64,000 nucleotides of DNA from Bursaphelenchus xylophilus (Eukaryota > Nematoda > Chromadorea > Rhabditida > Aphelenchoididae). The stretch is from NCBI GenBank assembly GCA_904066235.2, contig CAJFCV020000006.1, forward strand, positions 4,216,001 through 4,280,000, read 5' to 3'. Below the pieces are notes generated by a model. That model saw only the letters and a program-made list of their open reading frames with translations. It ran no database searches and had not been told where the DNA came from. This document shows positions 60,571 to 64,000 of this stretch, piece after piece; the stretch's first letter is position 1; each line of letters begins with the position of its first letter. Both the position numbers and the translations under genes were made by a program.

Positions 60571-63144
60571 ATGACTGAGAATGCGGCATTGAATAATAAT
60601 GTGGTCGAGAAGAAGGAAGTGCTTCCGAAGTTGAGTGCCGGGAAGGTAAACTGTTACTTATTTGACTATAGTTAACCTGGCAGTCAGCGTCTGTGGTTAC
60701 TACTGAGATTTGGCCTTTTTTGGGCCCCTTGATCTTATTTTTTTAATTGGCGTTGAAGCCGTTAGAAGTCTAAATAAAACTTTGAACATTAGTAATACTA
60801 TTTACTAATATTTAAAAGGCGTATGTGGCAATATCTGAGTTTCTGAGGGTTTTTTTGGTTGTGCTTTCAAATGATTCCATTAGATCTCTTGTAATCAGCG
60901 TTACCAGCCACCATCTGTTTATAAGAAACATTGCCAATTTTATCTCCAACCGTCTTAACCTTAAATTTTCAGTATGACATATCTTTCATTCTGATCAACG
61001 CTGTTTGTGGCGGCATTGCCAAGATTGCCAGCAAATGCGCTGACCGAGTAATTGTCCCTCCATCAGCACACCCTCTGTTAAACATCTCGGCTGTTGAAGC
61101 GGCCGAAAAGATCAGAAATAAACAAGTAAGTATCGTAAATTACAATATGTAATATACATGTATATAACATACTGATACAATACTTTTATTTAACATGAAT
61201 TTTCAGTTAAAATCCTTCGATCTTCTTCAAGCCTACTTTGCCAGAATCCGCGATGTTAATCCTTATATCAACGCTGTTACTGAGCTATTTGAATACGAAG
61301 CCTTGGAAAAGGCCAAAGAAGTCGATGCTTACATTGAGACCATTTATGGGAATCCAGGAGAAATCGAAAAACTGAGGAGTGAACAGCCCTTGTTCGGGAT
61401 CCCTATCTCGCTGAAACATGTGTTCGATTACAAAGGTCATAGAAATATTGGTGGATTGGAACATAGACGAGAGCTTCCGCCAGCCGAGAAGAATTGTGAG
61501 CATATTAGGCGGTAAGTAGGTGGGCAAATAAGGCCAAAAAAATTCTACTTTTTCTTACAAGGCTCGTTGTATATCTCACAATTAGTTATGTTTGTCAAGC
61601 ACAAGCTAAAACTTTGAATAATTTGTTTGTAACCAAGCCAATGTTAAAAAATCCTAAAGTTTTAAACGGCCACCATTTTTCAGCGTTCTAAACGCCGGCG
61701 CTATTCCCATCTGCTTCACCAATGTGCCCTCCGGCGCTTGTTTCTTCGAATCCGACAACACAGTGCATGGGCGCTCCTGTAATCCCTTCGACACTCGCTG
61801 CACTCCCGGCGGATCCTCTGGAGGTGAAGCGGCCTTAATCGCGGCGCAAGGATCGCTGCTTGGATTGGGGACGGACCTCGGAGGTTCCATCAGAGTCCCC
61901 GCAATGTTATGTGGAGTCTACGGACATAAGCCCGGCAGAACCGTGCCTGATGATAGCTTGGTGCCGCCTGCTGTGGCAAATACTCTTTATGATGGGTTTT
62001 TCTGTGGTGGCCCATTGGCCAGATATCCGGAGGACGCCGCGTTGTTGAATGCGGTGATATTTGTTGAACCAATTCCCAAGCAACTCTCCGAACTTGCGCC
62101 ATCAGTTTTGTATGCAGCTGCCGTTGATGAGAAGCCGTTTTTGGTTAATTCCAATAGCGTTCGGTCCGCCTATGAGGATGCAAAGGCCTTTATCTCACAC
62201 GCCTACAACTTGTCCATTTACGACTTTAACATTCAAAAGTCTCTCATGGAATATGTCATCCTTCTAAAGTCCTGCGCATTCGACGCCGACAACTTGGCCA
62301 ACCTCCATGAGCATTTAATGCCAGTAAGTCTACAAAAGTCTACAGTAAATTGAATTTGATGTAAAAAAGATGCAGATAGAGATAACATTTTTACGACTTC
62401 CTGTAACAAAAGCACGTCAATATAATAATTTCATAGTTGTCATTCAAAACGATCATGTTCTTGCCTTCGGCGGTAGTCTTCGACATTAATTTTGAGCTTA
62501 TTTTGCCACCTAACATGACTTTTTTGGACGCCTTACACTAATACATTGTAGTATGAAAACCTGCAACTCTTTCAGGACGGCTATCCAGTGAATGTCTTCA
62601 AAGAATTGGTCAAATCGTTGGTCGGTGCATCGTCTATTTCTCCGGTGACGCTACCCATTCTATGTGCCTTCCGAAACCGATACCCGGAATCTTTTATCAA
62701 AGAGTGTTGCCGTCAGTTGCATATTCTGAGAGACCGTTGGCACAAAGCTTTGAAAGGTAGTTTTTTATCGCATGATAGAGTTATCGCATATGTTTTTGAA
62801 AAAGTTGACCTAAATTTGATCTAAATCTGAGGGCCGCTGTTTGGAACACGTTATTTTTTATGTACAACAATTTTCACGTTTAAGGCGATGTTGTCCTTGT
62901 GTTCCCTGCAGTCCCAGAGACGCACTACTTCCATCTCTCTTACGGGATTCTCCCTTCGATGAATACGCTGCTCTTCAATTGTCTGGGACTCTCTTCTTTG
63001 GCTGTTCCGATGGGCAAAGACAAAGATGGGTATCCGTTATCTGTTCAGCTGGTCGGCCATCCTGATTCCGATAATTTGCTCTTTTCAATTGCTGCAAAGA
63101 TGAAGACCCAGTTTGGAGGATGGGTGAAAACAAAGGATTTGTAA
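60571..63144 (+). CDS. fatty-acid amide hydrolase (FAAH2-like) amidase (537 aa, 6 exons)
   Basis: Exons: 60571-60645, 60973-61125, 61207-61511, 61684-62323, 62576-62756, 62885-63144, all GT-AG and frame-consistent. It belongs to the amidase-signature serine hydrolases, which cleave amide bonds of fatty-acid amides such as N-acylethanolamines. The Ser-Ser-Lys triad is complete: K146 in PISLKHVFDYKG, cis-Ser S222 in TPGGSSGGEAAL, and nucleophile S246 in GLGTDLGGSIRVP. The 24-residue S222-S246 spacing equals that of FAAH (217/241). The oxyanion-loop glycines are present. Exon 2 holds a hydrophobic stretch (ISFILINAVCGGIA, about residues 28-42) that may be a membrane anchor. Length is normal for FAAH2-type enzymes. 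The start is the first ATG of exon 1 and its frame is closed upstream by stops. Substrate is inferred. A polyadenylation signal follows at 63211. Confidence 0.88.
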
Positions 63145-64000
63145 AATACGATATGTTACAAGATGTATTTTTTTCTTTTTTTTTGTCTTGATAAATTGAT
63201 CGGAATATGTAATAAAGCGTAACGTGCTTCCTGAAAATAATAAACTTACGGCTTGTGGTTAATAGTAACTGGCAAGCTTTGTGTTTTGAACTATGTATTT
63301 TTTGACGTGGTAAAATGAAAAAAGGAGGACTGTTAAAAAGCTCTTATTGTGTATTTATTATAATTGCAAGCATTATGCGAAATTCTTAGCTTGCGCTTCG
63401 ACAAGGCCAAGATTTTTGATAGGAAGTTGTCAAAAAAATATTCATTTTTTGGTTTGCAAATTGGTTGTGATGTATTAATACAATTCGTAGACGAAAAACC
63501 GAATCGAATTTCACCAAAACTGCTTTTGAAAGTCGACAATTTTCCCATTCATTATCGTCAGCTGTAAAAGTGAAGCTATATTTTTCAAAAACCATTGACT
63601 TTTCTCGATATTCTCTCTCAGACAAACAACTTTTTACAATGACTAACCTCTTACTCATTCTTTTATGACGCAGCCATCAAATTTCCAATTTTTTCAAATT
63701 GTTTTCCACTTCCCCTTTCTGAACTCGCCCTCTAAAAACCTCTATAAATAATGAACAACAAAGTTCAGAGCTCAAAAAAAGGCTTACATTTATTTAAAAG
63801 TACTCGCCGACATATTTAGCATTCATAACATCTAAAATCAGCATTTTCATGATTGATTAGTTTGATTTAGCGGCTTTGAAATTAATCAAACTTTGGTTTC
63901 TCTGCCTATTCCACGTGAAAGAAAAGGACGCCTTGATTTTACACGGGGTCATCAGAAGAGAATGTTTTGACGCGAAAAAAGCGAAAAAATTCTTGATTGA
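63145..64000. other. intergenic right end
   Basis: After the amidase 3'UTR nothing is firmly coding. A TATAAATA at 63743-63750 followed closely by ATGAACAAC could mark a promoter, but the frame closes after 23 codons. Overlapping frames on both strands near 63364-63658 look like chance. Confidence 0.35.
63211..63216 (+). terminator. polyadenylation signal of the amidase gene
   Basis: AATAAA in TATGTAATAAAGCG, 67 nt past the stop codon. Confidence 0.65.

Overview
The window looks like nematode nuclear DNA, probably rhabditid. The genes are split by short introns (several only 34-48 nt) ending in TTTCAG or TTTTAG. Trans-splice-like acceptors sit just 5' of several start codons. The gene families also fit: a fatty-acid/retinol-binding (FAR)-like secreted protein, an F-box protein, and a local MFSD8-like expansion. 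No species can be named from the sequence alone.

Layout. Positions 786-9578 hold three tandem minus-strand genes for MFSD8/CLN7-like 12-TM transporters, each with the same eight-exon structure. A plus-strand ORF starts at 9962, and its last third is the first monomer of a huge satellite. About 10.19-50.33 kb (roughly 62% of the window) is that head-to-tail satellite: a 160-bp unit, about 250 copies, with higher-order structure and one 269-N assembly gap. Positions 50799-53401 carry a minus-strand seven-exon F-box-type gene. Positions 54037-54283 hold a GC-rich, TATA-preceded stretch ending in a strong splice donor. Positions 56.83-57.57 kb hold one Na+/H+ exchanger exon with no partner exons, enclosed by diverged inverted repeats of about 75 bp. 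A minus-strand FAR-like gene lies at 58001-59092. A plus-strand six-exon FAAH-like amidase, with its Ser-Ser-Lys triad, lies at 60571-63144.

The genes do not form one pathway. The MFSD8-like proteins are probably endolysosomal membrane transporters, and the FAR-like and FAAH-like genes both point to lipid handling. The two most unusual objects are the satellite that merges into a protein-coding ORF at its left edge and the exchanger exon enclosed by inverted repeats. Exon boundaries were worked out by hand from splice consensus, reading-frame continuity and comparison among the paralogs; no database search or transcript data were available.
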